From: Streptomyces albogriseolus
GTDB lineage: Bacteria; Actinomycetota; Actinomycetes; Streptomycetales; Streptomycetaceae
Direction: 5' to 3'
NCBI GenBank assembly: GCA_014650475.1
Contig: BMVA01000014.1
Location: 1-64,000, forward strand
Length of the DNA: 64,000 bases
In this document: piece after piece, positions 17,263 through 25,955 of the stretch
How positions within the stretch are numbered: the first letter of the stretch is position 1
Layout: each line of letters starts with the position of its first letter
Notes under the pieces: generated by a model
Database searches by the model: none
Told to the model about the DNA's origin: nothing
The model's input: the letters and a program-made list of their open reading frames with translations, nothing else
Translations under genes and position numbers: made by a program

Positions 17263-18998
17263 GCGGCGAGTTCTCCTCGGTGGACGCGGCCGGCCTCGAC
17301 GAGCCGGGTGTAGACGCCGCCGGCCTCGACCAGACCGGTGTGGTCGCCGACGGCGTCGACCTGTCCCGCGTCGAGGACGACGATGTGGTCGGCGTGCCGG
17401 ACGGCGGCGAGCCGGTGGGCGACCACCAGGACGGTCCGCCCGCCGGCCGCCTTCAGCAGCTCCCGGACGATGTCCGCCTCGCGTCGTTCGTCGACCGCGC
17501 TGGTGGCCTCGTCGAGAACGAGGACCGGGGCGTCCGACAGCAGCGCCCGCGCGAGGGCGAGCCGCTGTCGCTGTCCGCCGGAGAGGGTGGCGCCCCGTTC
17601 GCCGAGCACCGTGGCGTAGCCGTCCGGCAGGGCGGCGATCTCGTCGTGAATCCCGGCCGCGCGCGCCGCCCGGGTGAGTTCGCCGTCCGTGGCGCCGGGT
17701 CGGGCCAGACGCAGGTTGTCGGCGATGGTGGCGTGGAACAGGTACGTCTCCTGCGAGACCACGGCGATGCCCTGCCGCAGCGAGTCGAGCGCGTACTCGG
17801 TCGTGGGGCGCCCGTCGAGGGTGATCCGCCCTTCCTGCGGGTCGTGGTGGCGCAGGAGCAGGGACAGCAGGGTCGACTTGCCCGCGCCGGACGGCCCGAC
17901 GATCGCGGTGGTCCGTCCCGCCCGCGCGGTGAAGGAGACACCGTCCAGGGCGGGTGCGGGAGCACCGTCGTACGTGAACCGGACCTCGTGGAAACGGAGT
18001 TCGGGCGGAGTGTGCCGGTGCGCGGGCGCCGTCGCGGAGTCGGGGACCGCCGGCTCGGCCGTGCGCAGGGCCGCCAGCCCGTCGGCGGCCGACACCCCGA
18101 GGTAGCCGGCGTGCCATTCCCGGGCGAGGTCGCGGACCGGGCGGAAGCACTCGGAGGCCAGCAGCAGCACCAGGTAGGTGCCGGCCGCGGTGGTGGATCC
18201 GGTGACGGCCGACCAGCACGCCAGGAGCGCGGCGGCGGCGGTGCCGCCCTGGACGGCGAGGTCGGTGATGCTGGTGTCGACCAGGGAGATCCGCAACTTG
18301 GCCACGGTGGCGCGGTGCAGGGCCGCGGACCGCTCCTCCAGGCGTGCGCGGGTGCGGCCGACGGCGCCCGCGGCGCGCAGCGCGGGCATGCCCTGGAGGG
18401 CCTCCAGGTAGTCGGCGCCCAGTCCTTCGTAGGTGTCCCAGTGTTCCTTTCCCCGGGCGGCGAGGAGCCGGTCCCAGGCGCGTGGCCCCAGCAGGGCAAG
18501 GAGCAGGGCGGGGACGAGTCCGAGGAGGGCCCGGGGTTCGACCACGGTGAGGACGGCGAGGACCAGGGGAGGTACCGCGAGGGTGACCAGGAGCTGGGGC
18601 AGGTGGCGGGAGACGTAGGCGTCGACGCCCTCCACCCCCTCGACCAGGGTGGTGCGGACGGCTCCCGCCCGCGCCGTGGTCAGGTACGCGGGCCCCAGCC
18701 GGCCCAGGTGGACGAGGAGTTCGTCGCGCAGTGCCACCCTGACCCTGGCCCCGGCACGGGTGGCGGTGCGCCGCTGCCACACGGCGAGTCCGGCGCGGGC
18801 GGCGACGACGGCGAGCACCGTGGCGAGCAACCACGGGAGTGGGCCGGTGTCACCGCGGGCCAGGGCGGCGAGCGCGAGGGCCAGCAGCACGGCCTGGGCC
18901 AGGTGGGTGAGGGTGACGGCTCCCTGCAAGAGGGTGGCCGCCAGCAGGGGACGCCGTGCGCGCATCGCGGCGCGGCGCAGCTCGGGGTGGACGATCAT
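17259..18998 (-). CDS. ABC half-transporter, CydD/IrtA-like, RiPP operon
   Basis: 579 residues. The membrane domain (about 20-315) has the CydD-like stretch YLTTARAGAVRTTLVEGVEG; the ATPase domain (about 335-570) has Walker A GPSGAGKST, signature LSGGQRQRLALARALL and Walker B VLVLDEAT. The ATG at 18998 overlaps the SagB-type gene stop and its own stop overlaps the next half-transporter start, so all three are translationally coupled. It forms the likely heterodimer partner of the downstream gene for moving the peptide product or its metal complex. Confidence 0.85.
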   Translation of the reverse strand: MIVHPELRRAAMRARRPLLAATLLQGAVTLTHLAQAVLLALALAALARGDTGPLPWLLATVLAVVAARAGLAVWQRRTATRAGARVRVALRDELLVHLGRLGPAYLTTARAGAVRTTLVEGVEGVDAYVSRHLPQLLVTLAVPPLVLAVLTVVEPRALLGLVPALLLALLGPRAWDRLLAARGKEHWDTYEGLGADYLEALQGMPALRAAGAVGRTRARLEERSAALHRATVAKLRISLVDTSITDLAVQGGTAAAALLACWSAVTGSTTAAGTYLVLLLASECFRPVRDLAREWHAGYLGVSAADGLAALRTAEPAVPDSATAPAHRHTPPELRFHEVRFTYDGAPAPALDGVSFTARAGRTTAIVGPSGAGKSTLLSLLLRHHDPQEGRITLDGRPTTEYALDSLRQGIAVVSQETYLFHATIADNLRLARPGATDGELTRAARAAGIHDEIAALPDGYATVLGERGATLSGGQRQRLALARALLSDAPVLVLDEATSAVDERREADIVRELLKAAGGRTVLVVAHRLAAVRHADHIVVLDAGQVDAVGDHTGLVEAGGVYTRLVEAGRVHRGELAA

Positions 18999-20125
18999 GC
19001 GGACTTCTCCTCGTCGGCGTGAGGGGTGCCGAGGGCCAGTGCGTGCACGACCCAGTCACGGCCCGGCTCGGCGCCGAGGGCGGCGCCGAGATCCGCCTGC
19101 TGCCAGGAGCCGACGGGCCGGGCCGCCAGCCCGTGGCGCTGGGCCGTGACATGGGCCAGGTGGACGGCGAAGCCGGCTCTCAGATGGGCGCGGCGGATGT
19201 GCGCGGGGCCGGCGTCCGTGGGGCAGCCGTGGGCGATCACCACGGCGCCGGCGTCCGCGAGCCACGCCTGGCCCGCCGCCCAGGCCGCGAGCGTCGGACG
19301 GGCGTCGCCGGACGCGTGGCGCCGCAGGGCCGTGCCCTCGGGAGCCAGTTCCATGAGGCCGGGCCGAGGCGGGCCGACCGCGGCGCACCAGCGCAACAGG
19401 CCGCCGTCCCCGGCTCGTTCGGCGGTGGCCAGGACCGCCCGTAGGGCAGCGCGGGGTGGAAGACCCGGCAGCGGTGGTGGGGCACTGCGACGCGCCAGCA
19501 GGTCGGCCGGGGCGGGCCGGTCCTCGTCCGCCGGGCGCCTCGGGCTCGGTCCGCCGGGCGGTGGGACGCGTACGACGGCCAGAGGGCTGCCGGTGCGTCC
19601 GTCCATCCGTACGTCGGGTTCACCGGCGCCCAGGACGCGGGCCGCCAGGAACAGCGCCGCGGCGGCGTGCCCGGTGTCCAGCAACAGGAGGGGCCAGGCG
19701 CGGTGGCCGTAGTGGGACACCGTGCGCTGTGCGGTGACGGAGAGCACGGCGGTCACGCCCGGCGGCGTGCCGTCGGCGGGCGGGCCGACGGGGTGGACGC
19801 GGTGGCGCAGCGGGTCGTACCCGTAGCGGCCGGGCGGCAGCGAGCAGCCGGCGCCCACGACCAGTTCGGTGTCCACCGGATGCAGCGCACCCGCGGAGGG
19901 GGTGGGCCTGAGGCGTCCGGAGGGGTCCGAGGCCGCCAGGGACAGACGCAGCAGGGTCCGCAGGTCGAGGTCCGCGGGGCCGGCCTCCGGAATCGGACGC
20001 GGCGGCCCCGGCCAGCGGCGGACGGCTGTCCCGGCGGGCGTGTCGGGGCCGGGGCGCTCCGGGGAGCGGGCCCGGGCGAGGGCGGCGGCCAGGCCCGTCG
20101 GCAGGTCCTCACAGTGGTCTTCCAC
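18995..20125 (-). CDS. SagB-type nitroreductase-fold dehydrogenase
   Basis: 376 residues, GTG start with GAGGG upstream. The nitroreductase/SagB pattern is seen in LLRLSLAAS, then RPTPSAGALHPVDTELVV (about 78-95, the flavin-binding region), and a C-terminal AVHLAHVTAQRHGLAARPVG stretch like the helix and loop that complete the FMN site. In azole RiPPs this FMN enzyme oxidises azolines made by the YcaO partner to azoles. Gene order (YcaO gene 7 bases upstream, transporters downstream) supports action on the 37-residue precursor. The middle is divergent, so activity is not assured. Confidence 0.8.
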   Translation of the reverse strand: MEDHCEDLPTGLAAALARARSPERPGPDTPAGTAVRRWPGPPRPIPEAGPADLDLRTLLRLSLAASDPSGRLRPTPSAGALHPVDTELVVGAGCSLPPGRYGYDPLRHRVHPVGPPADGTPPGVTAVLSVTAQRTVSHYGHRAWPLLLLDTGHAAAALFLAARVLGAGEPDVRMDGRTGSPLAVVRVPPPGGPSPRRPADEDRPAPADLLARRSAPPPLPGLPPRAALRAVLATAERAGDGGLLRWCAAVGPPRPGLMELAPEGTALRRHASGDARPTLAAWAAGQAWLADAGAVVIAHGCPTDAGPAHIRRAHLRAGFAVHLAHVTAQRHGLAARPVGSWQQADLGAALGAEPGRDWVVHALALGTPHADEEKSA

Positions 20126-20132
20126 ACGGCCC

Positions 20133-21512
20133 TCACATGTGCGGCGGAGGTGCCAGCGTGAAGTCCCGCGGCGCGCTCGGCGCGGTGGTGCGCCAGCCGC
20201 GCGCGACGGCGGCCTCGGCGAGGCGCGGGCAGCCGAAGTACCCGAAGGCGGCAGGCGCGTTGGGCAGCAGTCCGGAGACGAGGACCCGCGCGACGCGCAG
20301 CGCGGTCTCCGCCACGTCCTCGGTGGTGAGATCGAAGGTCATGACGCGGTGGCCGCCGCCGCGCAGCGCGCTCCTCAGGCGCTCCCGGCTGCCCGGCTCG
20401 ACCTCGGCGACGGACACCGTCCCGAGCGCGGGCTCGGTGAACCTCCGGGCCTCGGCCGCCATCCGTTCGTCGAGCCACACCTGCACGTGTGCTCCCAGGT
20501 CCCGCACGTGCTCGAACTGCTCGCCGCACACGTCGAGGTAGCGGCCGTCGGCCCGGTGGTCCAGGTAGAGCCCGCGGGCGAGCAGCCCGGCCTCGACGGC
20601 CTGGAACACCCAGCCGTCGGGGCCGGTCAGCCCCTGGGTGAAGACCCAGGTGTGAACGGCTTCGAGGACAGCCTTGCGGGCGGCGTCGGCCGGGTCGTAC
20701 TTGCAGGCGAACCCGGCGGCGTACAGGCCGAGGCGCGGGTCGTGGACGAGCGCGGCCATACAGGGGGCGAACTCCGAGCGCATCTCCACGATATGGACCT
20801 CGAGCGCGGAACCGGCGAGGTCGTCGGCGAGGCCGGGCACGCTCGCCGGGTCGATGCCCCGGGCCGGGCCGTCCAGGTGCCACCACAGTTCCAGGGCGTC
20901 GCGTTCGACGATCTCCAGCAGGCCGCGCTCGATCGCGTCGTCGAGGCCCTGTCCGGCGGCGATGCCGGCGTAGTTGAGGTGGTGGGTACGGGGCAGTGCG
21001 CGCAGGCCGCCCTGGCGCCAGTTGAGGTGGGTGAGCGAGACGGGTGCCCAGACCTCGACAGCGGTCCCGTCGGGCAGTCGTTCGGTTCCCCGTGTCCACA
21101 GCGCGGGGGTGTCGGCGGTGAACGGGCGGTAGGGGAAGCCCCCGCGGGCGTACTGCCAGGGTGCGTAGGCGGGCAGATCGGCCGGCCCGTACAGGCGCAG
21201 GCCCTTGTCCGCCAGTTCGGCGGCGGTGGCGCGCAGGGGCGCGTCCGGATGGCCGGGCGGCGGCACACGGTTGCCGCAGTAGCGCTCCATCCCCTCGGCT
21301 ATCGCGGCGACGCGGGCCTGCTCGGCGTCGCCGAAGGTGGTGCCGAGGGAGACCCGGTCGGCGGGCCACAGCCCGAGTCTGCGGGCGTCGGACACCTCGG
21401 CCGTGAGCGCGGTGTAGCGGGGCGGGGCGCCCGCGGGGTGCTCGACGGGCTTGACCTTGCGGACGATTCCGCAGACGGGGTCGACGAGCGCTTCCAGCGG
21501 CAGAGCCGTCAT
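20133..21512 (-). CDS. YcaO-domain RiPP maturase
   Basis: 459 residues from ATG 21512 (MTALPLEALVDPVCG). It has the YcaO ATP-binding core: the GTTFGDAEQARVAAIAEGMERY helix region and the signature AIERGLLEIVERDALELWW near residue 200. YcaO enzymes activate a backbone amide with ATP and make azolines, thioamides or amidines. The C-terminus is LAPPPHM, proline-rich but not the PxPxP seen in many azoline-forming YcaOs, so the chemistry is not fixed by sequence. The ATG overlaps the stop of the hydrolase gene. The partner with a leader-binding domain is encoded separately two genes upstream. Confidence 0.9.
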   Translation of the reverse strand: MTALPLEALVDPVCGIVRKVKPVEHPAGAPPRYTALTAEVSDARRLGLWPADRVSLGTTFGDAEQARVAAIAEGMERYCGNRVPPPGHPDAPLRATAAELADKGLRLYGPADLPAYAPWQYARGGFPYRPFTADTPALWTRGTERLPDGTAVEVWAPVSLTHLNWRQGGLRALPRTHHLNYAGIAAGQGLDDAIERGLLEIVERDALELWWHLDGPARGIDPASVPGLADDLAGSALEVHIVEMRSEFAPCMAALVHDPRLGLYAAGFACKYDPADAARKAVLEAVHTWVFTQGLTGPDGWVFQAVEAGLLARGLYLDHRADGRYLDVCGEQFEHVRDLGAHVQVWLDERMAAEARRFTEPALGTVSVAEVEPGSRERLRSALRGGGHRVMTFDLTTEDVAETALRVARVLVSGLLPNAPAAFGYFGCPRLAEAAVARGWRTTAPSAPRDFTLAPPPHM

Positions 21513-22990
21513 CGCAGGATCTCCTCGGCAGGATCGGTGGGGGCGGGACGGGACGGGAGGACGGGCAGGTTCAGCACCACGCTGTCCGGGTCGACCTCCC
21601 GCCGGGAGACGAGCAGCTGTTCCGCCGTGATCGGGTCGTCCCCGGTGTGGGGGTTGCGGGCGTGGGCCGGGAAGTGGTGTCCGGCGATCTCCAGGCGCAA
21701 CCGGGTACCGGTCCGGAGCCGGCGTGCGAGCCGGCCGAGTCCGACGGTGAAGGCGGCCTCCCGGCCGGCCGGTTCGGCACGCCGGACGACACCGAAGGCG
21801 AGCCGCTCGGCGGTTCCGTCCGGTGGGAGCGCGACGAGCCTGGCGGCCCAGTCGGCGGACGGGGTGTGGGCGGTGGCCCGCAGCCGCACACTGACGGGGC
21901 CGACGAGGTCGAGCGGCCGCGGCGACGGCGGTGTGACCAGCAGGCAGCGGTCGGGCGGGCCGTCCGCGGGGACGGTCAGGTCGTCGGAGCGGACGGGCCG
22001 GGCGGGGTCGGCGGTGAAGGCGGAGCCGTGCACGAGGTGCGTGCGGTGGGCGCGCGGTTCTCCCTCGGCGCCGGCGGGCAGCCATAGGTCGGCGCCGCCC
22101 AGCGCGAGTGCGCCGTGGTGGCCGGGGGCGAGGTCGCCGGTCAGGGCGCGGCGGGCCCAACGCACGTACAGTTCGCCGAGGTTCAGCCGGTGGGCGGGTC
22201 CCGCGTCAGGCCCCGGGGCAGCGGTCAGAGGGTGCCCCCAGGGGCCGAGCAGCAGACGCGCCGAGGATCCGCCCCAGGCGTGCCACAGGGCGACGGTCTC
22301 CTCGGTGAAGTGGTCGTGGTGGCCGCCCACCGCGAGCAGGGGCGGTCCGGCGTGCGCCGCCCGCGCCACGAGGTGCCCGCGGTCGGGCCGGCGCCACAGC
22401 CCCGCCCACGAGGGCAGTGCGCGTCCCAGCCGCTCGGGCAGGGCGGTCAACGGCAGGTGGGCGAGCAGGCCGGGGTCCTGGGCCAGGGCCTTGTCCAGCG
22501 CGCGTTCGTCGGAGTCGCGCCGGTCGCCGTGGGCGGCCCACCATCCGGCGCGGGAGAGCAGCCGTTCCACGCCGGACGCCTCGCGGGCCGTCTCCGCCGG
22601 GCCGAGGGCGGGCACGGCCGCGATGACGGCATCCGGCCGGGCGTCCCCGGGGGCGTCGAGGGCGAGGACGAGGGCGCAGTGGGCGGCGTAGGAGGCGCCG
22701 GCGGCCACCAGTCGCCCGTCGCTCCAAGGCTGTTGCCGGATCCAGCGGACGGCCGCTGTTCCGTCCGCGGTCTCGTACGCGTACGGGTGCCACTCCCCCG
22801 GCGACGCGAACCGCCCCCGCACGTCCTGGACGACGGCGGCGAACCCGCGGCGGGCCCAGCCACGCGCCTCGGCCTCGTGCCGGGCCCGGTCGTAGGGGGT
22901 GCGCAGCAGGACGGCCGGGAAAGGGCCGTCACCCGCCGGGAGACGTACGTCGGTGGCGAGTTCCCCCACGGCCGTGCTGAAGGCCGTCAT
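21509..22990 (-). CDS. CocE/NonD-type (X-Pro peptidase-like) hydrolase
   Basis: 493 residues from ATG 22990, which overlaps the stop of the leader-binding gene. The N-terminal alpha/beta-hydrolase domain has LRTPYDR, VVQDVRGRFASPGEW and the nucleophile elbow GASYAAH with Ser in the usual place; the C-terminal half is the beta-sandwich of PepX_C proteins (GRLARRLRTGTRLRLEIAG, ARNPHTGDD). Family members cleave X-Pro dipeptides or esters. In this RiPP operon it may remove the leader (which contains AP and DP) or trim the product. No signal peptide is visible, so it should act in the cytoplasm. Confidence 0.82.
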   Translation of the reverse strand: MTAFSTAVGELATDVRLPAGDGPFPAVLLRTPYDRARHEAEARGWARRGFAAVVQDVRGRFASPGEWHPYAYETADGTAAVRWIRQQPWSDGRLVAAGASYAAHCALVLALDAPGDARPDAVIAAVPALGPAETAREASGVERLLSRAGWWAAHGDRRDSDERALDKALAQDPGLLAHLPLTALPERLGRALPSWAGLWRRPDRGHLVARAAHAGPPLLAVGGHHDHFTEETVALWHAWGGSSARLLLGPWGHPLTAAPGPDAGPAHRLNLGELYVRWARRALTGDLAPGHHGALALGGADLWLPAGAEGEPRAHRTHLVHGSAFTADPARPVRSDDLTVPADGPPDRCLLVTPPSPRPLDLVGPVSVRLRATAHTPSADWAARLVALPPDGTAERLAFGVVRRAEPAGREAAFTVGLGRLARRLRTGTRLRLEIAGHHFPAHARNPHTGDDPITAEQLLVSRREVDPDSVVLNLPVLPSRPAPTDPAEEILR

Positions 22991-23841
22991 CCGTCCTTCT
23001 TCGGCGTCGGCGCGACGTCGGGCACCGGCAGCACGGGGTGCTCGGTGACGGTCAGCGTGCGCAGGTCCACCCGTCGCAGTCGGCGCCGTGCCGGGAGTCC
23101 CCCCGGGTCGGAGGCACCGGTGGCCCATCGGCGGAGGTCGTCGGCGAGCAGCGCCGCGAGCAGCGTGGCGGCGGGCGGGGCGAGCCGGACCGGGGCGCCG
23201 GAGGTGCGCGGTCCGCTCCAGTACGCGGCCAGTTCGCGGTGTGCGGGTGTGGCGGCGAGCCGACGGGACCGGACGTGCGCCGAGGTGACGTCCCCGGGAG
23301 CGACGGCCACCGGCTCGACGTACGCCTGCCAGCCCTCACGGTGGCAGCGCAGCCACGCGACGCCGTGCTCCGGCAGCCGGTCGGCGGCGTCCCACAGGCC
23401 GTCCGGCACGGGTCCGTCCAGGCACCACACGACCGCGCAGGGGTTTCCGTCGAGCAGGTCCTCGATGCCCGCCGGCGAGCTGCCTGAGGCGGTGACGGCC
23501 GGCGTCGTACGGGGCCGCGCGCCCAGGGCGGCCAGTTGTCCGGCGAGCGGTTCGGTCAGTACCGGGTCGCCGAGGATCCTGACGTCCCCGTGCGCGGCGG
23601 GCCACTCCGGGCCCGATGGCCCTTCCGCCAGATAACCGGCTTCTTCGAACGCCCGGACCACGCGGTCCAGCCCTTCGTCCACCAGGGCTGTGGTTCCCCC
23701 GGTGAGCAGGGAGAGCAGGGCGTCCTCGTCGGCGTCTCCTGTCCTGACGCTCAAGAACTCCCCCTCGGGGGTGCGGACGGCAAGCCCTCGCCCGGGCACG
23801 GGGACGACCTCGACACCGGGGACGAGTCGGTTACGGGACAC
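22987..23841 (-). CDS. TOMM-type leader-peptide-binding protein
   Basis: 284 residues. The start is GTG 23841 because a perfect AGGAGGA lies nine bases upstream; 74 earlier in-frame residues are out-of-frame precursor and leader sequence. The first 90 residues (RLVPGVEVVPVP, then FLSVRTG, ALLSLLTGGTTALVDEGL, FEEAGYL) have the strand-helix pattern of a RiPP recognition element as in SagC/E1-like proteins that bind the precursor and present it to a YcaO enzyme. The rest is a reduced ThiF-like region without an obvious ATP site. It follows the precursor gene after a hairpin and is coupled to the hydrolase gene. Confidence 0.75.
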   Translation of the reverse strand: MSRNRLVPGVEVVPVPGRGLAVRTPEGEFLSVRTGDADEDALLSLLTGGTTALVDEGLDRVVRAFEEAGYLAEGPSGPEWPAAHGDVRILGDPVLTEPLAGQLAALGARPRTTPAVTASGSSPAGIEDLLDGNPCAVVWCLDGPVPDGLWDAADRLPEHGVAWLRCHREGWQAYVEPVAVAPGDVTSAHVRSRRLAATPAHRELAAYWSGPRTSGAPVRLAPPAATLLAALLADDLRRWATGASDPGGLPARRRLRRVDLRTLTVTEHPVLPVPDVAPTPKKDG

Positions 23842-23875
23842 GGCGTTCCTCCTGTCGACGGGACCTGGGACGGGC

Positions 23876-23911
23876 GTGGGCCCGCCCGGAAGGTGCATCG
23901 GGCGGGCCCAC
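23876..23911 (-). terminator. attenuator hairpin between precursor and enzyme genes
   Basis: A perfect 13-bp stem (GTGGGCCCGCCCG and its complement) with a ten-base loop lies between the precursor gene stop and the leader-binding gene start. Partial termination here would give more precursor than enzyme mRNA, a common arrangement in RiPP clusters. Confidence 0.7.
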
Positions 23912-23935
23912 GGTCGAGGGTGGCCAGACCCTCGC

Positions 23936-24049
23936 TTACTCCTCGGTGTCCTCGAAGGGGTTCTCGACGAGCGCGTTGGAGTGAGAAGCCGAGTCGTGAG
24001 CCAGCTGACCCGGGTCGGCGATCGGCGCGAAGACCTGCTCGTTGTCCAT
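23936..24049 (-). CDS. RiPP precursor peptide, 37 residues
   Basis: Read directly from the minus strand: ATG 24049 with AAGGAGAG at a perfect distance, stop TAA at 23936. The peptide starts MDNEQVFAPIADPGQ, continues LAHDSASHSNAL and ends VENPFEDTEE. The N-terminal half has the F-x-x-I/L-type pattern of leaders bound by RiPP recognition elements; the C-terminal half holds three Ser (20, 22, 24), one Thr (35), two His and a strongly acidic tail, and no Cys. It is the first gene of the minus-strand operon with YcaO, SagB-like, hydrolase and ABC genes, 54 bases from a Zur box. Which residues form the core is unknown. Confidence 0.85.
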   Translation of the reverse strand: MDNEQVFAPIADPGQLAHDSASHSNALVENPFEDTEE

Positions 24050-24105
24050 GAACTCTCCTTCATCAGCAGGGAGATGCGGCGTTCGGTTGAGCGCCACGAC
24101 CCACC

Positions 24106-24927
24106 CTAATGAATCTGATTTTCATATTCTAGAGCCGCGATAGGGTGATCTGGGTAACACACAGGCCACCCCCCTTCCGGATCCTCACCGACCCGGCCCG
24201 CCACCTGCAGCACCTCCGCCAGCAACCCCGGCGTGACGACCTGCTTCGGCGCTCCGTCGGCCACCACACGGCCCTCCCGCAGGGCGACGATCCGCTCGGC
24301 GAAACGGGCCGCGTGGGCCAGGTCGTGCAGCACCATCACCACCGTGAGCCCGCGTTCCTCACGCAGACGCACCACGGTCTGCAGCACGTCGAGCTGGTGG
24401 TGCAGATCCAGGTACGTGGTCGGCTCGTCGAGCAGCAGGACCCGGGTGTCCTGCGCGAGCGCCATCGCGAGCCGGACACGCTGCCGCTCGCCGCCGGACA
24501 GCGCGTCGACGTCACGGTCGGCCCAGGCCTCCACCCCGACGTCGCGCAGCGCCCGGCGCACGACGGGGTCGTCGCCCTCGCGCAGCATGCCCAGCGGGCC
24601 ACGTGCCGCGTACCGCCCCTGACGGACGAGGTGACGCACCGTCATACCCGGCACGGCCGGGGCCGACTGGTGCAACAGGGCCACCCGCCGGGCCGTGGCG
24701 CGCCTCGAGAGCCGCGCGACGTCGTCCTCGCCGAGCAGCACCCGCCCTTCGTCGGGGTGCAGCAGCCCGGCGGCCAGCCGCAGCAGGGTCGACTTCCCGC
24801 AGCCGTTCAGGCCGATCAGGGCGGTCAGTTCGCCCGGCCGGACGGTCAGGTCGACGCCCCGCAGCACGGGCCGTCCGGGGTAGCCGAAGTGGACCCCCTC
24901 GACATGGATCCCCACGGACTCGGTCAT
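24106..24927 (-). CDS. FecE/FepC-type metallophore ABC ATPase
   Basis: 273 residues with Walker A GLNGCGKST, signature ALSGGERQRVRLAMAL, Walker B VLLLDEPTTYLDL and the switch His in VLHDLAHAARFA, the pattern of siderophore-importer ATPases. It is the third importer gene after binding protein and two permeases on the minus strand; a 20-base gap separates it from the permease gene. The last codons run into Zur box 2. With the neighbours it would power uptake of a metal chelate. Confidence 0.92.
   Translation of the reverse strand: MTESVGIHVEGVHFGYPGRPVLRGVDLTVRPGELTALIGLNGCGKSTLLRLAAGLLHPDEGRVLLGEDDVARLSRRATARRVALLHQSAPAVPGMTVRHLVRQGRYAARGPLGMLREGDDPVVRRALRDVGVEAWADRDVDALSGGERQRVRLAMALAQDTRVLLLDEPTTYLDLHHQLDVLQTVVRLREERGLTVVMVLHDLAHAARFAERIVALREGRVVADGAPKQVVTPGLLAEVLQVAGRVGEDPEGGWPVCYPDHPIAALEYENQIH
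24110..24124. promoter_or_regulatory. Zur box 2 (RiPP operon promoter)
   Basis: On the + strand TGAATCTGATTTTCA matches 13 of 15 positions of the palindromic Zur consensus TGAAAATGATTTTCA. On the minus strand it is followed immediately by TAGGGT (24108-24103), a plausible -10, giving a leader of about 45 bases to the precursor ATG. It touches the 3' end of the upstream ATPase gene, so the RiPP operon has its own promoter although it follows the importer genes on the same strand. Confidence 0.8.
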
Positions 24928-24947
24928 GCTCTGTCCTCACTTCGACG

Positions 24948-25955
24948 TCAGAACGTACGGCTCGGTGTGCGGCGCACCACGAGCAGCAGCAGCGCGGCGC
25001 CGAGACAGGCGGTGAGCGCCCCGACCGGCAGCGTGAGCCGCCCGGAGTCCAGCGCCGTCGCCAGCAGCCGCGAGGACAACTGCGCCGCCGCGTCGGCCCC
25101 GCACACCACCACCGCGCCTGTCAGAGCGGCACCGGGCAGGCTCCGGCGCAGGTCCGCACCGAAGACGGCCACGGCCAGATGCGGCACGAGCAACCCGATG
25201 AAGCCCAGCGCGCCGACGGCGGCAACGGCGCCGGCGGTCAGGGCCACCGCGCACAGCAGGGCCAGGGTCCGGGCCCGGTGAGCGGAGAGACCGGCGGCGA
25301 GGGCGATGTCGTCCCCGCAGCGCAGCAGGGTCAACGGCCCCGCCAGCAGCCAGGCGGCGACCCCCCAGACGAGCGCCCACGGCCACAGCAGGTGCCAGTG
25401 CTCCCACACCCGGCCCTCCGTGGTGCCCACCAGCCACTGCACGACGCTGCCGAGCTCACCCGGCTCCACGAGCAGCACCATGGCGGTGAGCCCGCCGAGC
25501 ACCGCCGACACCAGCACCCCGTGCACAGCGGTCTGCGCGGGATCACCGCGACCGCGGCCGGCGAGCAGCCACAGCAGCGCCGCTCCGGCACATCCGCCCG
25601 CGCACGCGGCGAGGACCACGGCCAGCGGCGCGTCCCACCCGGCGAGCCCCAGCGCGGTCGCGGTGACCGCGCCGAGGACCGCCCCCGGGGTCACGCCCGT
25701 CACCTCCGGCCCGGCGAGAGGGTTGCGCAGCGCCGACTGCAGGACCAACCCGGCCACGGCCAGGCAGGCGCCCGCGCCGAGGGCCACCAGCAGCCTCGGC
25801 AGACGGAGTTGGAACACGATGTGGCGCTCCGTCGCGTCACCGCCACCGTTGAGGACCTCCCAGACCACCCCCGGGGACATACCGCGCCCCGCCACCACCT
25901 CCACGGCGGCGCACACGACGGCCAGCGCCGCGAGAGCCGTGAAACGCCGGGTCAC
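24948..25955 (-). CDS. FecCD-family permease (second)
   Basis: 335 residues from GTG 25955 with GGAGG six bases upstream; the start overlaps the stop of the first permease gene (GTGA). It has the FecCD hallmarks: LRLPRLLVALGAGACLAVAG, LQSALRNPLAGPEVTGVTPGA, and the C-terminal GALGFIGLLVPHLAV coupling loop. About ten membrane helices are expected. It pairs with the neighbouring permease as a heterodimer of the siderophore-type importer. Confidence 0.92.
   Translation of the reverse strand: MTRRFTALAALAVVCAAVEVVAGRGMSPGVVWEVLNGGGDATERHIVFQLRLPRLLVALGAGACLAVAGLVLQSALRNPLAGPEVTGVTPGAVLGAVTATALGLAGWDAPLAVVLAACAGGCAGAALLWLLAGRGRGDPAQTAVHGVLVSAVLGGLTAMVLLVEPGELGSVVQWLVGTTEGRVWEHWHLLWPWALVWGVAAWLLAGPLTLLRCGDDIALAAGLSAHRARTLALLCAVALTAGAVAAVGALGFIGLLVPHLAVAVFGADLRRSLPGAALTGAVVVCGADAAAQLSSRLLATALDSGRLTLPVGALTACLGAALLLLVVRRTPSRTF

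Noticed and set aside
18995-20125. calling the SagB-like gene a complete azole-forming oxidase
   Set aside because: Only the ends match well; the middle is divergent, so only the fold family is claimed.
19869-22691. 940-codon plus-strand open frame across the RiPP enzymes
   Set aside because: Antisense to three overlapping, well-recognised genes.
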